Assembly: GCA_023014485.1 (NCBI GenBank)
Contig: JAJOZX010000482.1
Location: 538,501 to 602,500 of the forward strand
Source: Bathynomus jamesi
Lineage: Eukaryota; Arthropoda; Malacostraca; Isopoda; Cirolanidae
Direction of reading: 5' to 3'
Length of the DNA stretch: 64,000 bases
A program made the translations under genes and the position numbers. Position 1 is the first letter of the stretch, and each line of letters starts with the position of its first letter. Under the pieces are notes generated by a model. The model did no database searches, was not told the origin of the DNA, and saw nothing but the letters and a program-made list of their open reading frames with translations. Positions 9,701 to 20,330 of the stretch are shown piece after piece.

Positions 9701-12700
9701 TGTTCTCGTATTCCCGAACTCGAATCTTCCGAATTCTATGTCCTCTGGCTATGGCTTACATGCCAATCTCAAACTAAATATATCTGCGCTGTTTACCTTT
9801 CTCCAAATTCTTTGACAACCTCCCTTCCAAAGTGGAATACGTTCTTTCCCGCTCTCCCCTTTGCTGAAATCTCCATTTTAGGAGATTTCAATGTTCACCA
9901 ACCACAACCACCACAACCACAACCACCACCACAACCACCACCACCACAACAACAACAACAACCACCACCACAACAACCACCACAACAACAACAACCACCA
10001 CCACCACCACCACAACCACCACCACCACCACCACCACCACCACCACAACCACCACCACCACCACCACCACAACAACAACCACCACCACAACAACCACCAC
10101 CACCACCACCACAACAACAACCACCACCACAACAACCACCACCACAACAACAACCACCACCACAACAACCACCACCACAACAACCACCACCACAACAACA
10201 ACAACCACCACCACCACAACAACCACCACAACAACAACAACCACCACCACCACAACAACAACCACAACCACAACAACCACCACCACCACCACAACAACAA
10301 CACACCACAACCACAACAACAACAACCACCACCACCACCACAACCACCACCACCACCACCACCACCACCACAACCACCACAACAACCACCACCACCACAA
10401 CCACCACCACAACAACCACAACCACAACCACAACAACCACCACCACCACAACCACCACCACCACCACCACCACAACCACCACAACCACCACCACCACAAC
10501 CACCACCACCACAACCACCACCACCACCACCACCACCACCACAACAACCACCACCACCACCACCACCACACACCACCACCACCACCACCACAACAACCAC
10601 CACCACCACCACAACAACAACCACCACCACCACCACACCACCACCACACAACCACCACCACCACCACCACCACCACCACCACCACCACCACCACAACAAC
10701 CACCACCACCACCACCACAACAACACCACCACCACCACCACAACAACCCACCACCACCACCACCACCACCACCCCCACCACCACCACCACAACAACCACC
10801 ACCACCACCACAACAACCACCACCACCACCACCACCACAACCACCACCACCACCACCACAACAACCACCACCACCACCACCACCACCACCACAACAACCA
10901 CCACCACCACCACCACCACCACCACAACAACCACCACCACACCACCACAACAACCACCACCACACAACAACCACCACCACCACCACAACAACCACCACCA
11001 CCACCACAACAACCACCACCACCACCACAACAACCACCACCACCACAACAACAACCACCACCACCACCACCACCACCACAACAACCACCACCACCACCAC
11101 AACAACCACCACCACCACAACAACCACCACAACAACAACCACCACCACCACCACCACAACAACAACCACCACCACCACCACCACAACAACAACCACCACC
11201 ACCACCACAACAACAACCACCACCACCACCACCACAACAACCACCACCACCACCACCACCACAACAACCACCACCACCACCACCACCACAACAACCACCA
11301 CCACCACCACCACCACCACCACAACAACCACCACCACCACCACCACCACCACAACAACCACCACCACCACCACCACCACCAACAACCACCACCACCACCA
11401 CCACCACCACAACAACCACCACCACCACCACAACCACCACCCACCACAACAACCACCACCACCACCACCACCACCACCACCACAACAACCACCACAACCA
11501 CCACCACCACCACCACAACAACCACCACCACCACCACCACAACACACCACCACCACCACCACAACAACCACCACCACCACCACCACCACAACCACCACCA
11601 CCACCACAACAACCACCACCACCACCACCACAACAACCCACCACCACCACACCACAACAACCACCACCACCACCACCACAACAACCACCACCACCACCAC
11701 CACAACAACCACCACCACCACAACAACCACCACCACCACAACAACCACCACCACCACCACCACCACAACAACCACCACCACCACCACCACAACAACCACC
11801 ACCACCACCACCAACAACAACCACCACCACCACCACCACAACAACCACCACCACCACCACCACAACAACCACCACCACCACCACCACAACAACCACCACC
11901 ACCACCACCACAACCACCACCACCACCACCACCACAACCACCACCACCACCACCACCACAACAACCACCACCACCACCACCACAACAACAACCACCACCA
12001 CAACAACAACCACCACAACAACAACCACCACCACCACAACAACAACCACCACCACCACAACAACAACCACCACCACAACAACAACCACCACCACAACAAC
12101 AACCACCACCACAACCACCACCACCACAACCACCACCACCACAACAACCACCACCACCACCACAACAACAACCACCACCACAACAACAACCACCACCACA
12201 ACCACCACCACCACACCACCACCACCAACAACAACCACCACCACAACCACCACCACCACAACCACCACCACCACAACAACAACCACCACCACAACAACAA
12301 CCACCACCACAACAACAACCACCACCACAACCACCACCACCACCACCACCACCACCACAACCACCACCACCACCACAACCACCACCACCACCACCACCAC
12401 AACAACCACCACCACCACAACAACAACCACCACCACAACCACCACCACCACCACAACCACCACCACCACCACCACCACCACCACAACCACCACCACCACC
12501 ACAACCACCACCACCACCACCACCACAACAACCACCACCACCACAACAACCACCACCACCACCACAACAACCACCACCACCACAACAACCACCACCACCA
12601 CAACACCGAACTCTTCGCTCAAACTTTCGCTTACAATTCAACCTTGGACGATTCCAGTGCTGTTACTCCATCTCTTCTAAAGATGTTTTTTCTGCCCCAT

Positions 12701-15700
12701 CTGGGCTCAACTCTAGGAAGGCGTATGGTCCTGATGGTGTTCCTCCTCCTGTTCTTAAGAACTGTGCTGACACCCTGCTAGGCAAACTCTTTCGTCTTTC
12801 TCTCATCTGGTACTTTTCCTTCCTGCTGGAAGTTCGCTTTCATTCAGCCTGTTCCAAAGAAGGGTGACCGCTCTGAACCCTCCAACTATCGTCCAATTGC
12901 TTTGATTTCTTGCCTTTCCGAAGTCTTTGAATCTATCCTTAATAGGGAGATTCTTAAACACCTTTCTTTTCTCAATCTTCTTTCAGATCGTCAGTATGGA
13001 TTCCGCAAGGGACGCTCTACTGGCGATGTTCTTTCATATCTCTCTGACTCTTGGTTATCCTCCCCTCGGGATTTCGGTGAAACTTTTGCTATTGCGTAGA
13101 CATATCAAAAGCTTTTGATAGTCTGGTACAAATCTTTAATTTCCAAACTGCCCTCCTTCGGTTTCTATCCTTCTATCTGTGCCTTCATCTCTTATTTCCT
13201 TTTTGGCCGATCTATAGTTGCAGTTGTAGATGGCCACTGTTCTCCAAAAGCTATTAACAATGGTTTTCCTCAGGGTTCTGTCCTGTCACCCACTTTTTTT
13301 CTTTTATATATTAATGATCTTTAAATTCGCACTTCCTGTCCTATTCACTCCTATGCCGATGATTCCACTCCACTTCACCAGCTTCCCAGAGCGTCCCTCT
13401 CAACAATCACTCCATGATTTGAAAAGTACGGCTATGGAGCCACCTGACCTCTGATCTTTCTGCTATCTCTGATTGGGACAGAAAACCTTGTGGCTTTCAG
13501 TGCCTCAAAAACTCAGTTTCTCCATCTGTCTACTCGTCACAATCTTCCACACGAACTATCCCTTTACCTTCAACAAACAACTCAATCCTTCCTCTTCTAT
13601 CAACATTCTTGGTGTTTCCTTTTCTCATGATCTTTCCTGGAAAGATCACATATACTCTTTCTAAAATAGCTTCTAAAAGGTGAGGTGTGCTGTGCCGCCT
13701 CCGCGGTTTCTTCACCCCCACTCAATTGCTGTCTCTGTACAGGGGTCTTGTTCGCTTCTGTCTGGAGTATGCTTTTCATGTGTCGGGTAGTTCAACCCAC
13801 ACAGCCGTACTTGACCAGGTGGAATCAAAGGCTTTTCGTCTCATCAATTCCCCGCCTCTTACTGATTGTCTTCAATCTTTCTCTCTCTCTCTGTACTAAC
13901 GCTATCATAACGGACATTGCTCTTTTGAAATCTCTAACTGCATGCCTCCTCCTTTAAGGAGAGCACGCAGTACCAAACTTTCTACACTTTCTCATTCCTT
14001 TTCCGTGCAACTATCTAATGCAAGGGTGAATCGGTATTTTCAGTCTTTTATCTACTTAACTGGTAAACTCTGGAACAATCTTTCCTCTTGTCTATGACCT
14101 ATCTTTCCCTTCAATGGGAGGGGCGCTTTTGCGGACATTTACCCTTGCCAAGGGTAAATGCCCTGCAAAATCTCGTGGCCGTTGCTGCAGCTAAGAGCTG
14201 CACAGAAGTGGTTGCCTACTTCTGTTTCTTGCAGGAGTTGTACAATTTTTTCTCGGCATCGACTTCTCGTTGGGCTGCATTGATTAACTGTTTAACTCCA
14301 TCTAGAAAAGTGGTTAAGTGAGTGCAAGACACTCGCTGGTCTGCTCGATTCGATGCAAATGACGCATATGTCAATGGATATGTCGATATAAATAAATGTC
14401 TAACCCAGTTAACTGGTGACAAGAATCAGACAGCTGAAACGCGTCATGGTGCTGGTAACCTTTTAACTAAAAGCTTGGCTTTGGAAACAGTCATAATGTC
14501 AGAGGTATGGAACTCACTTCTTGAACGAAGTGAAAAAGTATCTGAAGCGTTGCAGAAACCAGAGTTGGATCTTTGCACAGCTACTGAAATGCTCAATTTG
14601 CTGGAGCATTACATTGGTTAACTTCGTGATTCTTTCAGTGATTTTGAGGAGATTTCTATGAAGAAAACCGACGAGGACCACAGATTTGCCAGAAAGCGGA
14701 AGCGCAAAATTATGGCTTACGAATCTTCCGAACAAATTGTGCTCACCGGACGGGACAAGTTTAGAGTGGAGACATACTTCGCAGTGATTGATAGGTTGAA
14801 GTAAGTAAACGGAGATTAGCATATGTTGAAGTCAACGAAAAGTTCGGGATGCTGACTAACGTATCATATTAAGGCTAACTCCAAAAGAAGCAGAAATAAA
14901 AGCAAAGAACTTGGTCACAATATCCTAATGATCTTGACGAAACGTTTCCGAATGAATTCCGTCACGTATGCGAAAGAAAGCTTGGGTCCCTTGAAAATTC
15001 CGCAGGTTCTAAAGCAAATGCAAGACTGGACTCATGTGTTCCCAAACATATGTATCGCGTATCGAATTTATTTGTTTAATGGTTTCTAACGCTAGCGGAG
15101 AAAGGTCTTTTTCTCAGTTAAAACTCGTAAAAAACTACAAACGACAAATGATGCAGCAATCAAAGCTGCAAAGTTTGGCATTATTGTGCATTGAAAACGA
15201 CATCCTGGACACACTCGATGTCGAGAAAATCGTCGAAAATTTTTCAGATGCAAAACTTCGTAGGAAATTGATGCGAGAGATTAGTGAACGAGGATAATAA
15301 ATGAATCGTACTGCCATTTTCCATTCACATGTTCTTGGTCGATTATTAATAACATCGTAAGTTTGCCCAAATATACAAAGCATGAATTTTTAAATAATTT
15401 TATTTGACTACACGCATTACAAACCAAATATGTTCTGGGGGCCCACCAAACCCTTAATACGCCACTGACCCTTGGCACGTTTGTGTTGTAGGATTATTAT
15501 GTAATTTTTCGAGTAAAATTTTAAAATATTAGTAATTTACAGTGCGTTTATTATTTCTCAGTAGTTATAATAGTTAAGGATTACAACTCAAGAGTTTTGT
15601 TTGCAGACAATCCAACATAAACTCGCTGAACTGAAAACGGACATTTGCGTAGCGAGAGCTTTTACTGATCAGTGCATCGACCTTCACTGCTTGAGGAAGT

Positions 15701-18076
15701 TAGACGGAGTAATGGCATCTATGAGTAAACTATGGTGAGGATCATTTTCTACCTTAATTCTTCAAATAAATTTTCTTCTTTCTCCACAACAATTGAGGAG
15801 TCCCGCGTCTTAAGGTATCTAAGCGCCAAAATTAAAATTCGTCAGAAATCGCCTCCAAAGTTCAGCAATATTCTGGCAATAGTATCTGTTATTAATTGAG
15901 CTAGAACGTTCATTTTTGGCTAAATTAGAGTTCTAAGTATGCTAATGAAGATGTTGATGAGTTTTTGGAATAGATTTTATACATATTTTTTTAAAAAAAT
16001 TTATTTTCTTATTATGCCGAACTTTGGGTGAACTTTTGGCTGGCGATAGAGGTGAAAAAAGTAGTTCGCTTCATAAGGTTTTCAACCATACTTCTAGTGT
16101 CGTAAGGTCATTATAACCCAAACCACGCGATAGAGGAAGGGTGAAAATAGTGATATCCATCAAAAACACGTTTTCCCACGTGGTGGAGCTTAGGTACTTT
16201 AAGACGCACGACCCCTCAATTTTACTAAGCAGAAAAAAAAGAGACTTTTTAAATGGTACTTAAGGATTACAGTCCAGAGCCGTTCTTTATTTTTAACATG
16301 AATTGAGACGTAACTTTAAATCATCATTTTATAATAAATTTAGTACGAAAGTGAACACGCTTTACTAAAACATTTTACATTTTAAAAACAGCCACCTGGG
16401 GTATTCTTTTTTTTTTCTACTTTTACATTGTGTCACTGAGGAACGCTAACGCTAATGCTACGGTTTGAGTGGAAGAAATTAAATGTAAAGAATGAAAAGC
16501 TAGATTGAAATTTGGTGGCAGAAAACGTATAATAGAACAAATTGTGTCCTAGCAAGTAGATGTACAAAAAATACACGGTATATAAAGGAGTGGCTGCTGC
16601 AGCTGGCTCTTCATGTATGAACAATGAAAACGAATGGTACTACGAGTTTGATCTGGATGGGAGTCGAAGAAGACAGTTGAATGCTCAAAAGAAGAGAATA
16701 AAGGAGACTAGAAAATAGGAATATATGCTGGAAAGTATTCGTGGGATGATCGGTAATATGAAAGACTAAAGTATAAAATTGCAGATAGACACATAGGGTA
16801 CGTCCAATTGTCCATAGCAAGAACTGCCTGATGAAAAATAGTTCTGTGCAATGTTAAACAAAAATTGACCTGTCATCTAATTTTCATTGAAGATGATGGC
16901 CGAAACTGAAAATGGAATAGAAATAAAAGTGCGCATGAAAAAAAAATTTATTCTTTATAAATGTAGTTGTAATTTATTCTTTATAAATGTAGTTGTGCCT
17001 TAGGCATCTGGTTGAAACGGACTACTTTAAAAGGCTTCTATTTTTAATTAACTGAAAAGCATGGTTGTTTTACTGTAACTTCACTACATGTGTAGAATTA
17101 GTCCCCTAGTGCAAAACATGCTCTGGGGTGGGCAACACAAGCCAAGAGCCACACGTGGCTATCCACCAGAAATGTGTGGCTATTTCGCCTCCTGAAGAAA
17201 AAGATTGCAAGGTTTCTCATTGATTTAATTGATGCAGAAATGGTTCAATTATTTATGTTCGCCAAGCCACTACCGTTAAAATCGCAAAATAAGTTTTTTC
17301 ACACAAATTCCGAGTTTTATTTATTATGTGGCTTATTCACTGGTCAGATAGTCACACCTGTGGCTAAAACAAAACACACTCACTCCGCAGGAGTGGGCAA
17401 TATGAGTCTGTGTGATGTCCTCTCCACTCCTTAACTCTGCACGCGAACAACAAAAGAGTGTGTGTGTATTTTTTTTTTTAAACACAATCTTTTAAATAAC
17501 CCCCACAGATAAAAGTTAGAGGTTTAGATCTGGTGTTGATGGTGGCCATGATATTCTTTATCATAAACGTGGGAAATCTGTTGGATATGGACTCTTCCGT
17601 CGAAAGTACGGTTAAGTATCATGAGCTGAAAGGACGTCACACAGCGCATATTTTGCACTAGGGGACTAATTCCCAATGTGAAGAGAAAGTAGTCAAACTT
17701 TGTATTTTTTGTTACCGTAAGTGAAATAAAAGCATCAAACCTTTTTAAAGTGTCGGATGTTTAAAAATTCAACCGATACTTAATATACATATTAAGAGTA
17801 ACGTCAGTTAATGCGTGACAGTAAGCTTATGAAAATTCGCTTTTGGTTATTTTTTTTTTTTTTTTTTAGCTTTCGCTTCCTATTTACAGGATGTCGGAAC
17901 TCCAGAACCGAATCGCATCACAATGTGTGCAGTTACATGGAGGTTGTGGCTACATGTGGGAGTACCCCATTTGTAAGGCGTACGTGGATGCACGGGTGCA
18001 GACAATTTACGGTGGTTCTAATGAAATCATGAAAGAATTGATCCAAAGACAAATTGTAGGGGACAAAAGGGTTTGA
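6517..18076 (+). CDS. ACADL: Long-chain acyl-CoA dehydrogenase, C-terminal five exons
   Basis: Five exons (6517-6748, 8030-8131, 8295-8408, 15607-15734, 17890-18076) join in phase to about 255 residues covering the middle domain and the C-terminal helical domain of a mitochondrial flavoprotein that oxidises long-chain acyl-CoA at C2-C3 in beta-oxidation. Diagnostic features are DWILNGSK.FI.NG in the beta domain, ERLMIG at the start of exon 3, RKAFG.T, QLHGG.GYMWEYP and IYGGSNEIMKE near the end. In MCAD-type enzymes the catalytic Glu sits in the IYEG motif; here that residue is Gly and a Glu occurs in PQ|ERL, the known LCAD/IVD arrangement. The 5' exons with the mitochondrial presequence are upstream of the window. 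The third visible intron is swollen to 7.2 kb by a LINE and a hAT. All junctions are clean, so the gene is probably functional. Confidence 0.93.
8030..8131 (+). CDS. ACADL: ACADL exon (34 codons)
   Basis: AATAG|GAT acceptor and CCTCAG|GTAGGT donor bound an exact 34-codon exon. It starts DTTELFFEDVRLPG and ends FYYLMNELPQ, matching LCAD between the beta domain and helix G. Confidence 0.92.
8295..8408 (+). CDS. ACADL: ACADL exon carrying the catalytic Glu
   Basis: TCTCAG|GAA acceptor and ATCCAA|GTAACC donor bound 38 codons. The exon begins with the Glu of ERLMIG, which aligns with the LCAD catalytic base, and contains FEETRQFV and QRKAFGQTL. Confidence 0.92.
8823..9031. mobile_element. Palindromic MITE in an ACADL intron
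   Basis: CCTCCTAGGAAGAAGTG at 8829-8845 has its exact inverse at 9009-9025. Internal GTACCAAATTTGAAAGTG and TTTTGAAGACAT also have inverses around the centre near 8935. The approximately 200-bp unit has no coding capacity and folds into a long hairpin. The class is unknown. Confidence 0.75.
9897..12604. repeat. 2.7-kb trinucleotide array made only of C and A
   Basis: The + strand consists of CAC/CCA and CAA/ACA triplets in mixed higher-order blocks (for example CCACCACCACAACAA). Reading it through I found no G and no T. It is open in several frames on both strands, which creates spurious ORFs above 900 residues of His/Asn, Pro/Gln or Thr (+) and Val, Gly/Cys or Trp/Leu (-). It interrupts the LINE endonuclease exactly after the codons for NVH. 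Confidence 0.97.
12720..14090 (+). pseudogene. Jockey-like reverse transcriptase, frameshifted
   Basis: Successive frames encode the fingers/palm blocks up to FAIALDISKAFD (about 13110), then VVDGHCSPKAINNGFPQGS (13220-13325), then HSYADD (about 13345). The thumb region follows, for example INILGVSFSHDLSWKDH and GLVRFCLEYAFHVSGSS. The chain is broken by stops and frameshifts. Near 14060 it ends with GKLWNNLSS, the usual C-terminal block. Confidence 0.8.
14149..15467 (+). mobile_element. hAT transposon relic
   Basis: The right end TACGCCACTG (to 15467) is a typical hAT terminus. ACCCTTGC (14141-14148) and ACCCTTGG (15468-15475) are a 7/8 target duplication. Coding remnants on the + strand show TRWSARFDANDAYVNGY and the C-terminal dimerisation block SNASGERSFSQLKLVKNY. 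The left terminal repeat is degraded, so that boundary is tentative. Confidence 0.65.
14322..15297 (+). pseudogene. hAT transposase fragments
   Basis: The 14322-14621 segment carries the TRWSAR motif that precedes the catalytic helix insertion in ZMYM-like hAT transposases. The 15034-15297 segment carries the hAT C-terminal dimerisation motif (NASGERSFS.LK..K...R). The region between (14622-15030) has stops and frameshifts. No complete DDE triad survives. Confidence 0.75.
15607..15734 (+). CDS. ACADL: ACADL exon (helical domain)
   Basis: TTGCAG|ACA acceptor and CTATG|GTGAGG donor. It encodes TIQHKLAELKTDICVAR through MSKL and ends with the TG of a Trp codon completed by the next exon. This exon is too short to stand out as an ORF. 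Confidence 0.9.
15793..16218. mobile_element. MITE with about 35-bp terminal inverted repeats
   Basis: TTGAGGAGTCCCGCGTCTTA and following bases to about 15828 are the inverse of about 16185-16218 (TAAGACGCACGACCCCTCAA), with a few mismatches. There is no coding content. It lies in the last ACADL intron. Confidence 0.7.
16220..17090. other. ACADL intron sequence, nothing recognised
   Basis: AT-rich intron. A 24-bp unit (TTTATTCTTTATAAATGTAG and four more bases) is tandemly duplicated at about 16948-16995. No exon or element is recognised. Confidence 0.5.
17094..17675. mobile_element. MITE with about 27-bp terminal inverted repeats
   Basis: GAATTAGTCCCCTAGTGCAA at 17095 has its inverse TTGCACTAGGGGACTAATTC at about 17652-17671. 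Just inside the left end, GGTGGGCAACACAAGCC resembles hAT-type termini, so a second element may be nested. No transposase is visible. Confidence 0.65.
17890..18076 (+). CDS. ACADL: ACADL terminal exon with stop
   Basis: TTACAG|G acceptor after a long T run; the first base completes the Trp codon. The exon encodes SELQNRIASQCVQLHGG, YVDARVQTIYGG and NEIMKELIQRQIV and stops at TGA 18074-18076. An ATTAAA at 18283-18288 could serve as poly(A) signal. Confidence 0.93.
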
Positions 18077-18282
18077 AAAAAAAAAAATTTACCCATCTAG
18101 CATTGCGTTTCAGCCAACTGATCACAGTTGTGAGTATTTTGTATATCGAAGGAGGAGGAAGAAACGCTTTCAACGTTTGAACAATGCAAGTAAAGAATTA
18201 TCATCCAGTAGCTGACGTCACAAATTTTGTACATTGTAGTTCTTCCTAAATCAAAATTTACAGGTCTTAGTGTTATGAAATA

Positions 18283-18288
18283 TTAAAT
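18283..18288 (+). promoter_or_regulatory. Candidate ACADL poly(A) signal ATTAAA
   Basis: ATTAAA lies about 207 bases after the ACADL stop codon and is the commonest variant of the canonical hexamer. No AATAAA occurs closer to the stop. Confidence 0.4.
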
Positions 18289-18376
18289 TTCTATATTTTA
18301 AATGTTTTTTATTTGAACATCCATCGAACATCAGTACTTCAAAAGTAAGTTACTACATCTTCCTCGTCCCTCATAC

Positions 18377-20330
18377 CGCTTTCCTTCACGGGGTAGTCAC
18401 CTTGTCGAGGTGGAGCTTGTGCTCTGACCCAGTGGATTATGTCGGCAGGGACTCTCATCCCTAGGAAGAGTCATCCATGCTGGATAGGCTGCTGGTGGAA
18501 CCGGACTAAGAGAGGTCTTTGGCTCCTAGTATGGAAGGGCTGTCATCCGGAGGTGGCGTCTCCCCTGGGGACAAAGGGGAAGCTCGGCCCCCCCCACTTT
18601 CTTGCAGGTAGGAAGTTCGCGTCCTCTGGGTCCATTTTCTTCTATGTATTCAGTTTATTCTTCTACTAGCACTTGGGTGGTAGGCGACCAGCCCCTCCAG
18701 TCCTCTAAGGGCGCGCGTCTTGAGGGCGTCACTCGCGTCCTCGACACAAGACTGCTAGGCCTCATTCCCATAGGCTTTTCGACCGCTTTGTAGAGGCCGA
18801 CGGCTCTGATTAGGACAATTCTCGGTTTTCGTTCTCCGTTCCTCCCTTTTCCAATATGGGTGTGGTTCATGTTCCCAGTATCTAACAGTATTCTGAGTCG
18901 GATCTCCTCACCTTCCTCTCTTCTCAGAGGGGTGACCCGTGTTTACCATTATCCCGGTATCTTCTCTCTTATCCACCCGCCCAAAACCTTTGCTGCCATT
19001 TCGTCCTATATATATATTCCCTACAGCTTCCTCTTCTTCCTTGTCGTTCTTCCTCGAAACGGCCCATCGCCAGACCGCAGCGTTCGGCCCCTTCTGCTAA
19101 GCTTCCTTATTTTGGTCCCCCACCCCATCTCCATTCCCTTCCAACTAGTGACCCTCTCCTGTTTTATCGTCTCCCTTTGATTTCCCAGCTTCCTTTCGCG
19201 ACCGTCCCCTTCCCTCCTCCATTCCTGATGGTGGTGGTGCAGCCTCTGACCATACTGTTCAGACTGACGTCCACCCTTCTCCGCTTCATCGATCTCCCAA
19301 CGGCCCAGCATTCTCCCCTCAGACATCAGTTTCGCTCCGACCTGCTCCGTATCCGCCTCGCATTCCCCATCCCCCTCCGAAACCCAATCTTCCCCGCCTT
19401 CTTTCTCGTCTCGCGCCCCAGATTCATCTGCTTGTACTACCTCGCCTTAAGTCTATCAATTTCTTCCCTTGTCCCTCCTGTTCTGCTCGCCTGATGGCAG
19501 CTATCCTCCAGTGGACTTCTTTCCCATCCGCAAAATTCCATGGTCTACCTTTGCCTCTGCCCCTTGCGCCCTCTCCGCAGATTCTCCTCATACTTCCCTT
19601 CCCCCTCCATCCGGTCCGACGTGCAATCTACTCCCATTCCCCCATCCGGTGTCCTCCGAGTTTTCCTTAACAGTTTGTATACGGTCTATTTACTGTATCT
19701 TCTCCGTCGCAGGAAGTTTCTCTTGCTGATCTTACCGCGCTCCTCCTCCTCCTCCTCCTCCTCCTCCTCCTCCTCCTCCTCCTCCTCCTCCTCCTCCTCC
19801 TCCTCCTCCTCCTCCTCCTCCTCCTCCTCCTCCTCCTCCTCCTCCTCCTCCTCCTCCTCCTCCTCCTCCTCCTCCTCCTCCTCCTCCTCCTCCTCCTCCT
19901 CCTCCTCCTCCTCCTCCTCCTCCTCCTCCTCCTCCTCCTCCTCCTCCTCCCCCTTCTCTAGTCTTATTCTGTATGTCTCCGTAATACCGACCAGCCCACG
20001 GCTTTACACCTTCGAATCCATATATTTTCCTCCATACATCTCATTTGCCTATCCTTCCGCCTTCCTTGACTTCTCTTGGTCAGTCACCCCGGCCCTCTGC
20101 TCCCCAGCATTTCCTCCCCGTTGGTCTCTCGTCAAGGTTGATCGGCCTCTCTTTCAGGCTGAATCTTGAACCTCCTCCGCCCAGGAAAACTTTGCTTTGG
20201 TTGATGCAGCCTCCACCTACCTTACCGATCACATTACTTGCGCCGCTGTGTCCTCCATTCCCAAGTCAGCAACAACTTGTTCCTCCTCTAGTGACCACCG
20301 GTCATTAAATTGACTGAATAGCAGAGCTTC
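18377..20330 (+). mobile_element. 5' half of an RNase H-type LINE (copy C), + strand
   Basis: Bases from about 18390 match the 5' untranslated region of the LINE at 23643-30038 (shared blocks around GACCCAGTGG, GGCTGCTGG/GGCTACTCGG and the CCCCTGGGGAC segment). From about 19490 the frame shows LQW, VSLADLTALL (endonuclease), then the (CTC)n array, then VDRPLFQAES, NFALVDAASTYLTDHIT and AAVSSIPKSATT, which is the endonuclease C-terminus and linker. It stops near 20330 where sequence of the opposite strand begins. Multiple stops make it dead. Confidence 0.65.
19739..19950. repeat. (CTC)n microsatellite, about 70 units
   Basis: A pure CTC/TCC run of about 210 bp continues the Leu-Leu codons of the LINE endonuclease (DLTALL). 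Read in another frame it encodes poly-Ser, which gives a spurious ORF at 19540-20169. Confidence 0.95.

Larger units (their letters stand above)
9358..14100 (+). mobile_element. Jockey-like LINE split by a giant trinucleotide array
   Basis: From about 9580 to 9896 the frame shows the endonuclease region ending AEISILGDFNVH. The array 9897-12604 follows. The remainder resumes as reverse transcriptase at about 12720, with YGPDGVPPPVLKNCADTL, FIQPVPKKGDRSEPSNYRP, QYGFRKGRSTGDVL, SKAFDRVWYKSL, NNGFPQGSVLSPTFF and a local YADDST. Frames change at least at about 13100 and 13320, so it is dead. Motif order and wording fit jockey-type non-LTR retrotransposons of arthropods. A related 5' fragment is at 22650-22950. 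Confidence 0.85.

Noticed and set aside
9812..12781. Five overlapping ORFs of 900-990 residues on both strands (poly-Thr/His/Asn, poly-Val, poly-Gly/Cys, poly-Trp/Leu)
   Set aside because: They are frame readings of the C/A trinucleotide array; only the first few and last codons come from LINE sequence.
16433..16820. Two minus-strand ORFs of 63 and 69 residues in an ACADL intron
   Set aside because: Low-complexity Phe/Leu/Ser composition, no homology recognised, no splice context.
19540..20169. 209-residue ORF with a long poly-Ser tract
   Set aside because: It is the (CTC)n microsatellite read in an alternative frame inside a dead LINE.
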